Positions 1 through 8,476 of a stretch of DNA of 26,963 nucleotides are shown piece by piece. Position 1 is the first letter of the stretch. Each line of letters opens with the position of its first letter. Position numbers and translations under genes: made by a program. This stretch comes from a virus. The stretch covers positions 1 through 26,963 of IMG/VR virus record IMGVR_UViG_3300031951_001022. One strand, given 5' to 3'. Under the pieces are notes generated by a model, which had not been told where the DNA came from, did not search any database, and saw nothing but the letters and a program-made list of their open reading frames with translations.

Positions 1-2
1 TG

Positions 3-1445
3 GAATACAATAAAAACGATGTATGGGCTACTTATCAGTTTTGGCTTGTTTCCGCTGAAAAGATTAAAATTAGGCGCGATTTGACGAAAAAGTACGGTCT
101 GGACTTTATGAATTTATCGGATTCGTCTATGGGTGAAAAACTGGTGCTGTACCTGTATTGCATAAAAACCAATCAACCAGTTGAAAAGGTCGAAAAACTC
201 AGGTCTTATCGTCACTCAATAAAGTTCTCCAATATCATTTTTCCCTATGTCAACTTCAAAACCTATACGTTTCAAAGACTACTGGAAGAAATTAAAATGA
301 TCCAGGTCAACTCAAAAGATGCCCAAGACCTTAAACTCAAAGGTATCTATGAGAAGGAAGTCATATTTGGCAATATATGGTTTAAATATGGAATGGGCGG
401 CATCCATGGTTCTGTGGGATGGAAGATTTTTAAATCAAATCAGCAGAAAGTAATCATGGATGCCGATGTAAGTTCTCTATATCCCGAACTGGGCATTAAG
501 AATAACTTATATCCGAAGCACTTAGGACCTGTATTCGTACAGGTGTACAAAGAAGATATTGTGGATCCGCGCTTGTTAGCTAAAGCAGAAGGGCGTAAAT
601 CTGAAGCAGAAGGAGGTAAACTAGCTGCTAACTCGGTGTATGGTAAATCTAACTCCAAGTATTCATTCATGTATGATCCTGTTTATACGTTAAAAACCAC
701 CATTAACGGTCAATTACTATTGACTATGCTGGCAGAAGCGTTATCGCTCAGTATTCCCAATCTGGAAATGATTCAGATCAATACAGACGGCTTGACGGTT
801 AGAATCGACAGAAAAGACCTAGATACCTACAATGCGGTATGTAACCAATGGTGTGAGGCTACCAAGCTGAACCTGGAATATGTGGAGTATGAAGAAATGA
901 TCATCAAGGACGTGAACAACTACATTGCCATTAAAAAAGGATGCGACCGAACTACAAGAGTAAAAGGAGATCCGCTGTCTTATGATAACGTAAAATACAA
1001 GGGTGACACCTTTGAAATCGTCAAAGATTATCATAAAAACACTTCTTTTCAGGTTATTCCGTATGTTCTGAGTGAGTTTTTTGTGGCCGGCAAGGATATC
1101 AAAGAAACACTTATGAGCATTACTGATCCTTATATGTTCTTTGGTAGGCTGCGCTTTAGAAAGGACAGCAAGGGTACTCTGTTAAGTATTGAAGATGGTG
1201 AACTTGTCGAAGAAGAACAGCAAAAGACCATGAGATATTACATCTCTAATACCGGTGGTTCCCTGATAAAGCATTTTACCGAGAAAAATAAAAGTCAAGC
1301 TCTGGAAAAAGGCTACAAAATCACTCCGGCCAATAGAGTAACATCTTCAGATATCAAGGATTACGACATAGACTACATCTATTACCTGAGTGAATGCATG
1401 GCAGTACAGAAATCATTTTATTCAGATCAAACAACCCTGTTTTAA
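3..1445 (+). CDS. Family B DNA polymerase, C-terminal part (5' end outside window)
   Basis: Replicative DNA polymerase of the phage; the N-terminal part is cut off by the window edge, since the frame is open from base 3. The first residues contain YNKND, which fits the Exo III motif of the 3'-5' proofreading domain. Polymerase motifs follow in order: a GGIHG loop (around 396-410), motif A DADVSSLYP (459-485), motif B KLAANSVYG (about 618-644) and motif C INTDG (about 777-791). Motif C has Asn-Thr-Asp-Gly where the classic form is Asp-Thr-Asp-Ser. The second Asp, the catalytic one in well-studied family B enzymes, is kept, and this variant is seen in other phage PolB. A KxKG-like stretch (RVKGD) lies near 960. 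The TTG at 81 is internal, not a start. The stop is one base before the next ATG, so this is the head of the visible replication operon. Confidence 0.93.
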   Translation, partial: EYNKNDVWATYQFWLVSAEKIKIRRDLTKKYGLDFMNLSDSSMGEKLVLYLYCIKTNQPVEKVEKLRSYRHSIKFSNIIFPYVNFKTYTFQRLLEEIKMIQVNSKDAQDLKLKGIYEKEVIFGNIWFKYGMGGIHGSVGWKIFKSNQQKVIMDADVSSLYPELGIKNNLYPKHLGPVFVQVYKEDIVDPRLLAKAEGRKSEAEGGKLAANSVYGKSNSKYSFMYDPVYTLKTTINGQLLLTMLAEALSLSIPNLEMIQINTDGLTVRIDRKDLDTYNAVCNQWCEATKLNLEYVEYEEMIIKDVNNYIAIKKGCDRTTRVKGDPLSYDNVKYKGDTFEIVKDYHKNTSFQVIPYVLSEFFVAGKDIKETLMSITDPYMFFGRLRFRKDSKGTLLSIEDGELVEEEQQKTMRYYISNTGGSLIKHFTEKNKSQALEKGYKITPANRVTSSDIKDYDIDYIYYLSECMAVQKSFYSDQTTLF

Positions 1446-1446
1446 T

Positions 1447-2175
1447 ATGAATGCAGTTCAAGATTTAATCGAGAAGTTTAAGACCGATTATAAAAATTTA
1501 ACCAATGAAGAAATAGAAGTGATGACACAAAAAGAAAATGAATCAACTGATGACAAAACGATTTTTATACTTGAAGCGATGTTGGCATATACTCAAATGT
1601 CAAAAGAGCAATTGTTTTTCCGTTCTCGCTACGGGTTTTTGATCATTGCTAGAAGATTGCTAGTCAACATGTTGAAGCAGCATTATGATAAACCAGCGCA
1701 GCTTAATCATTTTTTATTTTATCATGGTTATAAATTGGATAGAAGCACCGTTTATCATGATCTCACTGAATTTGTCAACAGTTTCAATAACTGGTCGGAG
1801 TTCAGAGAAGCGTACATGGAGTTTAAAATCTTTATGAATCGCTACTGCCAAAATCGAGATTATCGAATGAAAGAAACGGTGATTTCAAGAATGATATCTT
1901 ATCACAATCAAATACATGGTGCATGGTGGACCAACTTAGAGATAGAATCCAATCTGAAGTCGGAACTGCCTTTGCAGACAACAACGACAACGGAATTGTT
2001 ATTCTCCCAACCGGAACCGGAAAATCCAGAATTATCATTGAAAGAATCAAAGCCTTGGGAAGAATTTATCCTACCGGAAGATTCATCTACACCTGTGATT
2101 CTATCCGACTCAGAGATATTGACTTCCCAAACGAGCTTAGAAAATGGGAAGCCAGCGAGCTTGTATCGCGTATAG
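1447..2175 (+). CDS. DnaA domain IV-like HTH protein, possible replication initiator
   Basis: A 242-residue protein starting one base after the polymerase stop; this ATG is preferred over the upstream in-frame ATG at 1390, which lies inside the polymerase gene. Residues about 56-110 are helical, with RYGFLIIARRLLVNML followed by KLDRSTVYHD. This resembles the DnaA C-terminal DNA-binding domain (AR-x-x-x-x-L ... GRDHSTVxHA), which many phages carry as a stand-alone protein. I infer origin binding or a related replication role. The ATPase part of DnaA is absent. The last 84 residues lie over the start of the helicase gene in another frame and are Thr/Ser/Glu/Pro-rich, so they look like a shadow of that gene rather than a folded domain. 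The gene is real; the DnaA-like reading is moderate. Confidence 0.55.
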   Translation: MNAVQDLIEKFKTDYKNLTNEEIEVMTQKENESTDDKTIFILEAMLAYTQMSKEQLFFRSRYGFLIIARRLLVNMLKQHYDKPAQLNHFLFYHGYKLDRSTVYHDLTEFVNSFNNWSEFREAYMEFKIFMNRYCQNRDYRMKETVISRMISYHNQIHGAWWTNLEIESNLKSELPLQTTTTTELLFSQPEPENPELSLKESKPWEEFILPEDSSTPVILSDSEILTSQTSLENGKPASLYRV

Positions 2176-3062
2176 AGCGAAAATGCTATGCTTCTGCCTA
2201 TGAAATAAAAAACCAAAAGTATGATGTATGGCTTGCTGATGAGTTTGATTACATGTTAAGCCCTGAGTACGTTAAATTCGCGCTCAACAACAGCTTCAAG
2301 CACAAACTTCTGGTGTCTGCTACTCTCAGCGGGGAAAAGCGCGCAATGGCGCTTAAAATCGCTCCCTTGCTATACGAGAAAAAAACCTTTGAAATAGAAG
2401 GTGATGGTATAATCAACAAAAGCCGTCATCTGTTAGTAAAATACTTGCTCAATGACGAGGAAAACCGTCAATACATCAAGTATAACGACAAATTTATTCG
2501 ACTGCTGAATGATGACACGTTATGGGCTCAAAATCAGCTTAAATTTTTAAGTATAGAGCGCAAACAGTTTCTTCAAAATCTCACCAGTAGTCGATCGATG
2601 TGTCGAAATCTGATCAGTTACCTTCATAAAAACGTTCAAAACACCCGGGTTTTAATATTTGGCGGATCCGTGGCTCAGATAGATTCTATTATGCCATGGA
2701 CTTACCATAGCGAAAACGAGAAAAGTGACTGGTTAAACGCCTTTAACAATGGCGATATCAATTACCTGGGGGTTGTAGGCAAGATCGATCGAGGAGTGAA
2801 TTTAAACAACATCAATACGATCATTTTTGAAAGCATTGACGCTTCCGAAACCAAAATGATTCAGCGTTCCGGTAGGGGAAAGCGTATGAAACAAGATGAA
2901 GTATTAGATGTGTATTACTTGATTCCTTATTTCAAAACTGAAAAAGGAGATATTAAACCAACCGTTGTTGAGAAGTGGTTTACCAAAAGCACTACCAACA
3001 TCGATACTTCAAACCTTGAAAACTTTGTAATACCATGCCCCACACCAAACCCATCCATGTAA
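1923..3062 (+). CDS. Superfamily 2 DNA/RNA helicase
   Basis: A 379-residue DEAD-like ATPase that should unwind or remodel nucleic acid during replication or repair. Motifs in order: Walker A LPTGTGKS (28-35), motif II DEFD (106-109), motif III SAT (132-134), a motif IV-like RVLIFGG (near 243-249), motif V around GKIDRGVNL, and motif VI QRSGRGKR (314-321). This is close to the minimal two-RecA-domain core with little added at either end. A Q-motif-like LRDRIQ stands just before Walker A, which supports the ATG at 1923. The frame is open upstream to 1827 but has no better start. The first 253 bases overlap the preceding gene in another frame, an unusually long overlap. Sits between initiator-like and DnaB-like genes, so a role at the fork or in origin opening is likely. 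Confidence 0.88.
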   Translation: MVDQLRDRIQSEVGTAFADNNDNGIVILPTGTGKSRIIIERIKALGRIYPTGRFIYTCDSIRLRDIDFPNELRKWEASELVSRIERKCYASAYEIKNQKYDVWLADEFDYMLSPEYVKFALNNSFKHKLLVSATLSGEKRAMALKIAPLLYEKKTFEIEGDGIINKSRHLLVKYLLNDEENRQYIKYNDKFIRLLNDDTLWAQNQLKFLSIERKQFLQNLTSSRSMCRNLISYLHKNVQNTRVLIFGGSVAQIDSIMPWTYHSENEKSDWLNAFNNGDINYLGVVGKIDRGVNLNNINTIIFESIDASETKMIQRSGRGKRMKQDEVLDVYYLIPYFKTEKGDIKPTVVEKWFTKSTTNIDTSNLENFVIPCPTPNPSM

Positions 3063-3694
3063 AGCTGTATATGCCTCATTTGATAGCAATGGCTGATCAT
3101 TTTCCACCCAGCCTGTTAGGAACAGGTGTACTGGTAATGATTGCGCTCTATCACAATGATCTGGATACATTTTATAAACTGGCTCCTACGGGTAATCCGG
3201 TCTTAAATGCTATGGTAGCCAAGAAATGGCTAAGTATGAACAAACATTTTGACTACGAATTAACCGATAAAGGCAAATCAGTTGTAGAAGTGTTTCTGTC
3301 TAAGCCTCCCAAAATATCCAAACCTAAAGTAGAATCAGAAGAAGTCAAAGCAGTAGCGGATTGGATAGACGAATGGCTGAACATATGGCCGAGTAACGTG
3401 CGTTCCGGTGGTAAACTGGTACGTTCAGACCCCAAAGGTTGTCTAAAGAAGATGAAATGGTTTGTTCAGGAATACGGTTTTTCTAAGGATGTTATCATGC
3501 ATGCTACTCGTAACGGGTATCTCATGAAGCAATATCAGGATCAGTGGCGCTATACTATGCTGGCAAGCAACTTCATTTATAAGGAGGACCAGTCAAAGAT
3601 CAGACAAAGCGAATTAGGTGCATGGTGCAATAAAGCGGTAGGTACTCAGAAAAGTCAGTTTGAGCAAGATCAAGTACGCGTAAAAATGCTGTAA
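3035..3694 (+). CDS. Replication-associated protein, possible helicase loader
   Basis: A 219-residue protein without a motif I can assign firmly. From about residue 90 the pattern is W-x-x-x-W, a Lys-rich stretch, then alternating helices ending in Y-x-x-x-A-x-N-F-I-Y-K. This is the layout often seen in phage replisome organiser or helicase-loader proteins encoded immediately upstream of a DnaB-like helicase, and that is the position here: its stop shares one base with the helicase start (TAATG). That role is an inference from position and overall pattern. The start at 3035 overlaps the SF2 helicase by 28 bases; an in-frame ATG at 3071 would leave an 8-base gap and is equally plausible. Confidence 0.7.
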   Translation: MPHTKPIHVKLYMPHLIAMADHFPPSLLGTGVLVMIALYHNDLDTFYKLAPTGNPVLNAMVAKKWLSMNKHFDYELTDKGKSVVEVFLSKPPKISKPKVESEEVKAVADWIDEWLNIWPSNVRSGGKLVRSDPKGCLKKMKWFVQEYGFSKDVIMHATRNGYLMKQYQDQWRYTMLASNFIYKEDQSKIRQSELGAWCNKAVGTQKSQFEQDQVRVKML

Positions 3695-4854
3695 TGGATA
3701 ATTTAGACAGAGTTTATCATCAGATTAAAACCAATTACGAAAGGCGAAGAGAAGGAAAGTTTAATGCTATCCCATTTCCTTTTGGAAAACTTAACAAAGC
3801 GGTACCAGGAATTATTCCAGGTCTTCATTACTTGGTTACAGCTGATACTAAAGTTGGTAAAAGTCGTTTTGCTAGGCAAACCTTTGTCATGCACCCCTAC
3901 GAATGGGCCAAAAAGAACAACTACGAGGTAGAAATTCTGTATTTCCCGTTGGAGGATAGCGCTGACAGAGTGATAAAAATGCTGATTTGTTTTAAGATGT
4001 TCGTCAAGTACGGTATTGAAATATCGGTAGAAATGCTGGATAGCATGGGTCAGGAAGTTCATCTGAATGATGTGTTGCTGTCTTATCTGGATGATTGTAA
4101 AGACGAGATCCGTCAAATGCTACGGGAAATTACCGTCATGGATACTATTACGTCTCCCAGAGGTATGTATAACTATATTCAGAACCGGCTGGATCAGAAC
4201 GGATACGTTGAGTTTGAGATTTTGAATGAGGGAACTGGTGAAGAACAACGAGTTCCGCTGCGATACATCAAGAAAACGGAAAAACATTTCATTATTGTCG
4301 TTGATAACCTGAATAACATTACTCCGGAAGCTAAACACAGCAATCAAAGGCTTGCTATAGACGAATGGACGGAGTTTTATACCCGTAAATGGCTATGTAA
4401 CTTCTTTGGTTGTACGGTGGTAAACATTCAGCAACAGGCTCCGGCAAGCGCCCAGCACCAGTATTCCAATACAGGTCAGCTGATCGTAGAAAAGCTAATG
4501 CCGAGTATATCCGGCCTAGGTGACAACAAAGCTACGGCACAGACTGCTCACGTTATCATGGGTCTGTTCTCACCGTACCGGCATAAAATTGGAGATTCAT
4601 CGGCTTTTGGCTGCAACGTGGCAAGAATGAAGGATTTCTACCGGCACCTGAGAATCATAGCCTCTAATATTGGTGAATCGCCAGTAGACATGGGGTTGTT
4701 CTTTGACGGATTGACGGAGAAATTCGCTCAGTTACCCACCGAACGAGAGAAACTGGAAGAAATGTACACTTACATTACTGGTCTTGAACAGAAGCGAGGA
4801 TTGGTAGGAAATATTCAAGGGAATTTATTGGGAGCTTTTGCGGATTTAATGTGA
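3694..4854 (+). CDS. DnaB-like replicative helicase (RecA-fold ATPase)
   Basis: A 386-residue RecA-fold ATPase, most likely the replicative hexameric helicase. Walker A is ADTKVGKS (50-57), preceded by GLHYLVT, the usual beta-strand context in DnaB C-terminal domains. The first Gly of the P-loop is Ala, as is tolerated in DnaB. YFPLED (83-88) corresponds to the DnaB SLEM region, IIVVDNLNN (200-208) is Walker B, and VVNIQQQ (about 240-246) matches the H3 strand with its Gln sensor. There is no obvious DnaB N-terminal domain: the protein begins about 40 residues before the ATPase core. The start overlaps the previous stop by one base. Later partners in the operon are an SSB-like protein and a TOPRIM primase, which supports a replisome role. 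Confidence 0.8.
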   Translation: MDNLDRVYHQIKTNYERRREGKFNAIPFPFGKLNKAVPGIIPGLHYLVTADTKVGKSRFARQTFVMHPYEWAKKNNYEVEILYFPLEDSADRVIKMLICFKMFVKYGIEISVEMLDSMGQEVHLNDVLLSYLDDCKDEIRQMLREITVMDTITSPRGMYNYIQNRLDQNGYVEFEILNEGTGEEQRVPLRYIKKTEKHFIIVVDNLNNITPEAKHSNQRLAIDEWTEFYTRKWLCNFFGCTVVNIQQQAPASAQHQYSNTGQLIVEKLMPSISGLGDNKATAQTAHVIMGLFSPYRHKIGDSSAFGCNVARMKDFYRHLRIIASNIGESPVDMGLFFDGLTEKFAQLPTEREKLEEMYTYITGLEQKRGLVGNIQGNLLGAFADLM

Positions 4855-4865
4855 TAAGGATCAGT

Positions 4866-4882
4866 AATATAACGTATATTTA
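4866..4882 (+). promoter_or_regulatory. Dyad with a -7-like box before the Sak4-like gene
   Basis: The 50-base gap between the DnaB-like and Sak4-like genes contains AATATA-ACG-TATATT (4866-4880), a perfect inverted repeat of 6 bases per arm. Overlapping it is TATATTTA (4875-4882), one base away from the Bacteroidota -7 consensus TAnnTTTG. No clear TTTG lies 19 bases upstream. AGTAATAT at 4863-4870 also matches part of the motif shared by the operator candidates at 17943-17952 and 22602-22611. Candidate promoter with operator; modest certainty. Confidence 0.35.
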
Positions 4883-4904
4883 GTACCCTTTTTAATTTAA
4901 TACT

Positions 4905-5741
4905 ATGGGCTATTTATTAGGCATCGGAGGCAATCAGAACACAGGAAAAAGCTACAGTCGCAAATTTTTAAAAGAAGAAGCGATGGTCATTACCTGTAAC
5001 ACAAAGAGTATTTACTTGACAAAAAAAGACACTACTCCCGTAGATCATTTGCAGTTTAAGGCTGCAGAACATGAAACTATGATGGAAACGTTGCAAAAAT
5101 GGGAAGTTTCTTCTCCCGTTCAGTTGGCAAGTCTGCTGGTAAATACGGCTATAAGCGGTAAAGCGACACCAAAGTTGAACATCAAAGGCAACTACGTGTT
5201 GGCTGAAAACATTCTTCATGCTGATGTATGGTTAAAGTTTGTAAGTCTGTTTATGCCTCACATTAAAGTCGTGATATTTCCGGATTTCACGCATTACATA
5301 ACCGAAACGCTAACCGATCACGATTTCTTGGCAAAAGGCCAAACTAAACAGGCTTTTGAAAGATACGTCGAATTGGCAGCAACAGCTTTTAACGCTTTCT
5401 TCAAAAGCGCAAGAGTGACCAGAAAAGACTTAATTCAAGTTATTGAGTTCCATCTGGAATTTGATGAAAATGCTAAAGTCTGGACCATTTTCACCCCGGG
5501 CGGTAAGATGCTCAAAGAAAAATTCAAACCTGAATCCTATTTTGACGTATTTCTGGTTTCCACCTTTATTGATGAAGATGAAGATAAAACCCTTAAATAC
5601 GGCGAACGGTTCAAGTTTGTAACCCGCAAAATGAAGCATTTTGATGCTCGGTCTAATGTTCATGATCCAGAAACGGAAGCATTAGTTCCAAACGATTTGC
5701 AAGACGTGATATCACGGATTCGCAAAGCAGAAAATCTCTAA
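4905..5741 (+). CDS. Sak4-like RecA-fold ATPase, recombination
   Basis: A 278-residue P-loop protein. Walker A is GGNQNTGKS (8-16) at the extreme N-terminus, and VVIFPDF (122-128) is the likely Walker B strand. Length, an N-terminal P-loop and a compact single domain match the phage AAA_24/Sak4 group, RecA-like ATPases that help single-strand annealing together with a phage SSB. An SSB-like gene is two genes downstream, the expected company. The C-terminal part is charged (EDEDKTLKYGERFKF) and probably flexible. It follows a short regulatory gap and overlaps the next gene by one base (TAATG). A different nucleotide-binding role cannot be excluded. Confidence 0.68.
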   Translation: MGYLLGIGGNQNTGKSYSRKFLKEEAMVITCNTKSIYLTKKDTTPVDHLQFKAAEHETMMETLQKWEVSSPVQLASLLVNTAISGKATPKLNIKGNYVLAENILHADVWLKFVSLFMPHIKVVIFPDFTHYITETLTDHDFLAKGQTKQAFERYVELAATAFNAFFKSARVTRKDLIQVIEFHLEFDENAKVWTIFTPGGKMLKEKFKPESYFDVFLVSTFIDEDEDKTLKYGERFKFVTRKMKHFDARSNVHDPETEALVPNDLQDVISRIRKAENL

Positions 5742-5950
5742 TGAAAGATGCACTGTTTTCTATCTGTAAACCGATGGGTTTTAAAGTTAAGCTGACTACA
5801 GAAGGTGACATCAAGAAAGTATTCATTATCAAAAACAAGAATCCATTGTTTGCATTTGCGCTTCATAAATCTGTTGATAGTACTTATTCAACAGTGTGTG
5901 ATGCTGCTGTACAATTTCTTGCTGATATGGTTATTTCTGGTGAAGCCTAA
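5741..5950 (+). CDS. Small protein of unknown function
   Basis: A 69-residue protein linked to the Sak4-like gene by a TAATG overlap, which is the main reason to accept it. It has a mixed beta/alpha pattern (GFKVKLTTEGDIKKVFII, then a helix CDAAVQFLADMVIS) and no cysteine pairs, signal peptide or membrane segment. Position between the Sak4-like ATPase and the SSB-like gene suggests an accessory role in recombination or replication, but nothing in the sequence shows it directly. Confidence 0.65.
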   Translation: MKDALFSICKPMGFKVKLTTEGDIKKVFIIKNKNPLFAFALHKSVDSTYSTVCDAAVQFLADMVISGEA

Positions 5951-6005
5951 CATAAAATTGGATATGCCGCAAGAATAGCGATGACTAAAGTTTAAAACTT
6001 ACAAG

Positions 6006-6608
6006 ATGGACACAAACATGTTTTTGAATTTCAACGATGTAGCCGTACCAACCGCTAATTACATTGAGCCCGGACAGTATCGTACAAAAGTTAGCAAAGT
6101 AGAATTGACAGATGTGGCGAACAAGCAGGGTGGCTCTAAGAAAGTCCTTAAAGTAACCTTCACCACAAAAGATGACAAAAGCTACACCGAGAACTTTTAC
6201 CTCCAGGGTGAAACGGATCAAAAGACAAAATCAGCCCTTGGAAGGCTTCAATACTTCTATAACGCTGTTTTCGGTAAAACCATCTCTGAAAGCTTCAAGA
6301 GCTTCGATGAGATTAAGGATTACTTTGAAGCAAAGTTTATGGGTAAAAGTAAGCCGGATGTACTGCTGATCGTGGGCGGTGAGAAACAGGAGAACGGTAC
6401 GGTGTACGCAAGGTTGGGCTTTACCCGATTCATATACGAAGGAAACGAAAAGGATTTCGTGGAAGAAGTATTTGAAAAGGATTCCGCCAAGTATAAGGAA
6501 GTGGTTTCTGTAAAGAAGTCTACTGCTGCTGGGATCGGAATGGCCTCTACCAGTGCGCCAGCGTTGAACGCAACAACAGGTGCAGCTGTATCAGCACCAT
6601 GGGAGTAA
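6006..6608 (+). CDS. SSB-like single-stranded DNA-binding protein
   Basis: A 200-residue protein. Residues about 20-150 have the beta-rich pattern of an OB-type domain (GQYRTKVSKVELTD, KKVLKVTFTTKD, SYTENFYLQGE, KPDVLLIVGGEKQENGTVYARLGF). A low-complexity Ala/Thr/Ser/Gly linker follows (about 170-195), and the end is SAPWE. A folded domain, flexible linker and short end with a Trp and an acidic residue is the SSB layout, although the tail is less acidic than classic DDIPF. Position near the Sak4-like ATPase agrees with the usual pairing of Sak4 with a phage SSB. It is the last gene before a strong terminator. Family assignment is by pattern and context. Confidence 0.6.
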   Translation: MDTNMFLNFNDVAVPTANYIEPGQYRTKVSKVELTDVANKQGGSKKVLKVTFTTKDDKSYTENFYLQGETDQKTKSALGRLQYFYNAVFGKTISESFKSFDEIKDYFEAKFMGKSKPDVLLIVGGEKQENGTVYARLGFTRFIYEGNEKDFVEEVFEKDSAKYKEVVSVKKSTAAGIGMASTSAPALNATTGAAVSAPWE

Positions 6609-6617
6609 TTCTAAAAC

Positions 6618-6650
6618 ACCCCGCTCGAAAGGGCGGGGTTATTTTTTCTT
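6618..6650 (+). terminator. Rho-independent terminator after the SSB-like gene
   Basis: Stem ACCCCGC (6618-6624) pairs perfectly with GCGGGGT (6633-6639) around an 8-base loop, followed by a T-rich tract to 6650. It ends the first replication operon. The primase ATG is the next base after the T tract, so the primase is transcribed from read-through or from a promoter inside the upstream gene. The stem core CCCCGC/GCGGGG is the same as in the terminator at 17505-17535. Confidence 0.88.
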
Positions 6651-7712
6651 ATGATAGATTTCAACCAGATTGAAGGGCATTTGGATATTTCCAAAGACTT
6701 CATCCTATCAAAATTAAGTGACGAGCAAATCTTCTATCGGTATTTTGGTTCCTTCAGTTATGGTAAAACCTATCCTTCATTATTAAGACCTGACAATCAT
6801 CCTTCTACCTCTTTTTATATCAACGGGAGCGGTAGGGTAATTTATCATGATCACGCGCTGAATACGGGATATGATTGTTTTGACTTTGTAATGGAGCTTT
6901 ACAAATGCTCTTTTCAAAATGCTTTAAAAGTTGTCGCCAATGATTTCGGATTGATCAAAGACGGCAAGATAAGCATGTCAATGACAACCGGCGAAAGGCG
7001 AAAATCAGATCGTTTTGACCGAAAAAGCAAAGGTGAAAAGGCATTTCAATTTACCCTATTAGACTGGGAACAAAGGCATCTGGACTACTGGAAACAGTAT
7101 CATTTTACAGAAGAAGAACTGAGAAATGACAAGTTTCTGCATCCTATTGGTGAATTGTTTATCAACAAGAACCGCATTTACAACCAGGAAAATTTACTTT
7201 GGTTTGTTTATGTTATTAGGGATTGCACCAGTCCTTTTGATAAATCAAAGGTATTCTTCAAAACATACATGCCACAAAGCCAGGAATTAAAATGGCTTAC
7301 CAATAACCCAAACACTAATCCATACGGTTATCTGGATTTACCTTATGCCACGTCTACGCTGATTATTACTAAAAGTCGAAAAGACATGATGGTAATGCGA
7401 AAGATATGGCCTGATGTAATGGCTACTCAAAATGAAAGCGAGGGTTCGCTGCCTTATTCGATGCTGGCAAACCTTAAAAAGCGTTATGATCGAATATTTA
7501 TCTGGTTTGATGCAGATAAAACAGGTGTAGAAAATAGTATCAAGTTTAACAAGTTTGGGTGTGGTTACATTAACACCCCAAAAGACCTTCTTCAAAAAAA
7601 CATTAAAGATCCCAGTGATTACGCTAAATCATTTGGGATGGACAATCTAAAAGATTACACCTTTTCAAAACTCAATTTATGGACACTATCTCAAAACAGC
7701 GAGAAGCAATAA
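6651..7712 (+). CDS. DNA primase (TOPRIM type)
   Basis: A 353-residue primase that would make RNA primers for the DnaB-like helicase. The N-terminal third (about 22-101) has the layout of the DnaG/gp4 zinc-binding region (YFGSF, RPDNHPSTSFYINGSG, then YDCFDFVMELYKCSFQNAL) but lacks the four zinc-binding cysteines. STLIITKSRKDMMVMRKI (from about 235) is the first TOPRIM strand with Lys where the catalytic Glu usually stands. FIWFDADKTG (283-292) carries the Asp-x-Asp pair, and KDPSDY (319-324) matches the third TOPRIM motif. The loss of the Cys ligands and of the TOPRIM Glu is worth noting, though degenerate forms occur in phage primases. The gene starts directly after a terminator and overlaps the next gene by 34 bases. 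Confidence 0.78.
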   Translation: MIDFNQIEGHLDISKDFILSKLSDEQIFYRYFGSFSYGKTYPSLLRPDNHPSTSFYINGSGRVIYHDHALNTGYDCFDFVMELYKCSFQNALKVVANDFGLIKDGKISMSMTTGERRKSDRFDRKSKGEKAFQFTLLDWEQRHLDYWKQYHFTEEELRNDKFLHPIGELFINKNRIYNQENLLWFVYVIRDCTSPFDKSKVFFKTYMPQSQELKWLTNNPNTNPYGYLDLPYATSTLIITKSRKDMMVMRKIWPDVMATQNESEGSLPYSMLANLKKRYDRIFIWFDADKTGVENSIKFNKFGCGYINTPKDLLQKNIKDPSDYAKSFGMDNLKDYTFSKLNLWTLSQNSEKQ

Positions 7713-8476
7713 TAAACATACCGGTTCCGGAATCTACAAGAACCTATACGGCAATTCCCAATGGATTAGTGGTTGCCTCTATCGAACAGGAAATTGAAAA
7801 AGCAGGGCTCAAAATATATTCTGAGCATTATAAGACCAATGGCAAGGGTAATCAGGTCATAGGTACGTTTTCCATCGCTTCTGATGATGCGGATATGGGA
7901 ATGATGATTGCCTTCCAAAACAGCTATGACAAATCAAAGCGTCTTGCTGTTGCCGTAGGTGGTCATGTATTTATCTGTACGAACGGAGCAGTAGTAGGCG
8001 ATGCCATTACCTTAAATAAGAAACACCAGGGCTCCATATTCTTTGAAATGCAAGAATCCATTCATAAAGGAGTAGATGTTATGTTTGAGCGTTACGAAAA
8101 GCTCAGGGGTGACAAAGAGCGTATGCTGAACGTCACCATGGACAAAAGAACAATATCTGAATTAGTGGGGAGAATGTACATAGAAGAAGCCTTGATTACG
8201 GCTGAACAGCTAAGCGTTCTCAAAAAAGAACTGGACGAGCCTACCCATGAGTACGATAACATAGAGAACAACAGCTTATGGGCGTTTTACAACAACGTCA
8301 CCTATTCCTATAAAGAAAAGGCAAACCCTAGGAACTGGATGCAGAATCATATCGATTTGCACTCTTTTGTGGAAGGTGAGTTCTTTAAACCCAAAGGAAA
8401 CCTGTTTGTGCCGCTTTCTCTGGAAGAATCGATTTCAGAACCTTTTCAACCCATACTCGATGAAATACACTCCTGA
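7679..8476 (+). CDS. DUF932-like phage/plasmid protein
   Basis: A 265-residue protein. The stretch VAVGGHVFICTNGAVVGD (about 94-111) followed by KKHQG resembles the centre of the DUF932 family of phage and plasmid proteins, where a G-x-x-VFVCxN motif is followed by a Lys/Arg-His turn. The remainder is mixed alpha/beta without catalytic motifs I recognise. Members are often found near replication genes, and their biochemical function is not settled as far as I know. The ATG lies inside the primase 3' end (34-base overlap) and the stop lies 17 bases into the next gene, so the three genes are translationally linked. Family name is a moderate call. Confidence 0.55.
   Translation: MDTISKQREAIINIPVPESTRTYTAIPNGLVVASIEQEIEKAGLKIYSEHYKTNGKGNQVIGTFSIASDDADMGMMIAFQNSYDKSKRLAVAVGGHVFICTNGAVVGDAITLNKKHQGSIFFEMQESIHKGVDVMFERYEKLRGDKERMLNVTMDKRTISELVGRMYIEEALITAEQLSVLKKELDEPTHEYDNIENNSLWAFYNNVTYSYKEKANPRNWMQNHIDLHSFVEGEFFKPKGNLFVPLSLEESISEPFQPILDEIHS

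Noticed and set aside
2126-2132. CCCAAAC heptamer as a -1 slippery site
   Set aside because: The codons CCA-AAC are in the helicase frame, not in the upstream gene's frame, so it could not join the two.
1908-2216. 102-residue minus-strand frame
   Set aside because: Antisense to the helicase/DnaA-like overlap, with no start context or neighbour coupling.
3703-4116. 137-residue minus-strand frame
   Set aside because: Antisense to the Walker A region of the DnaB-like helicase gene; the sense frame carries clear motifs.
8367-8459. Upstream extension of the macro-like gene
   Set aside because: The extra 31 residues are a shifted reading of the DUF932-like gene and have no relation to the family N-terminus.
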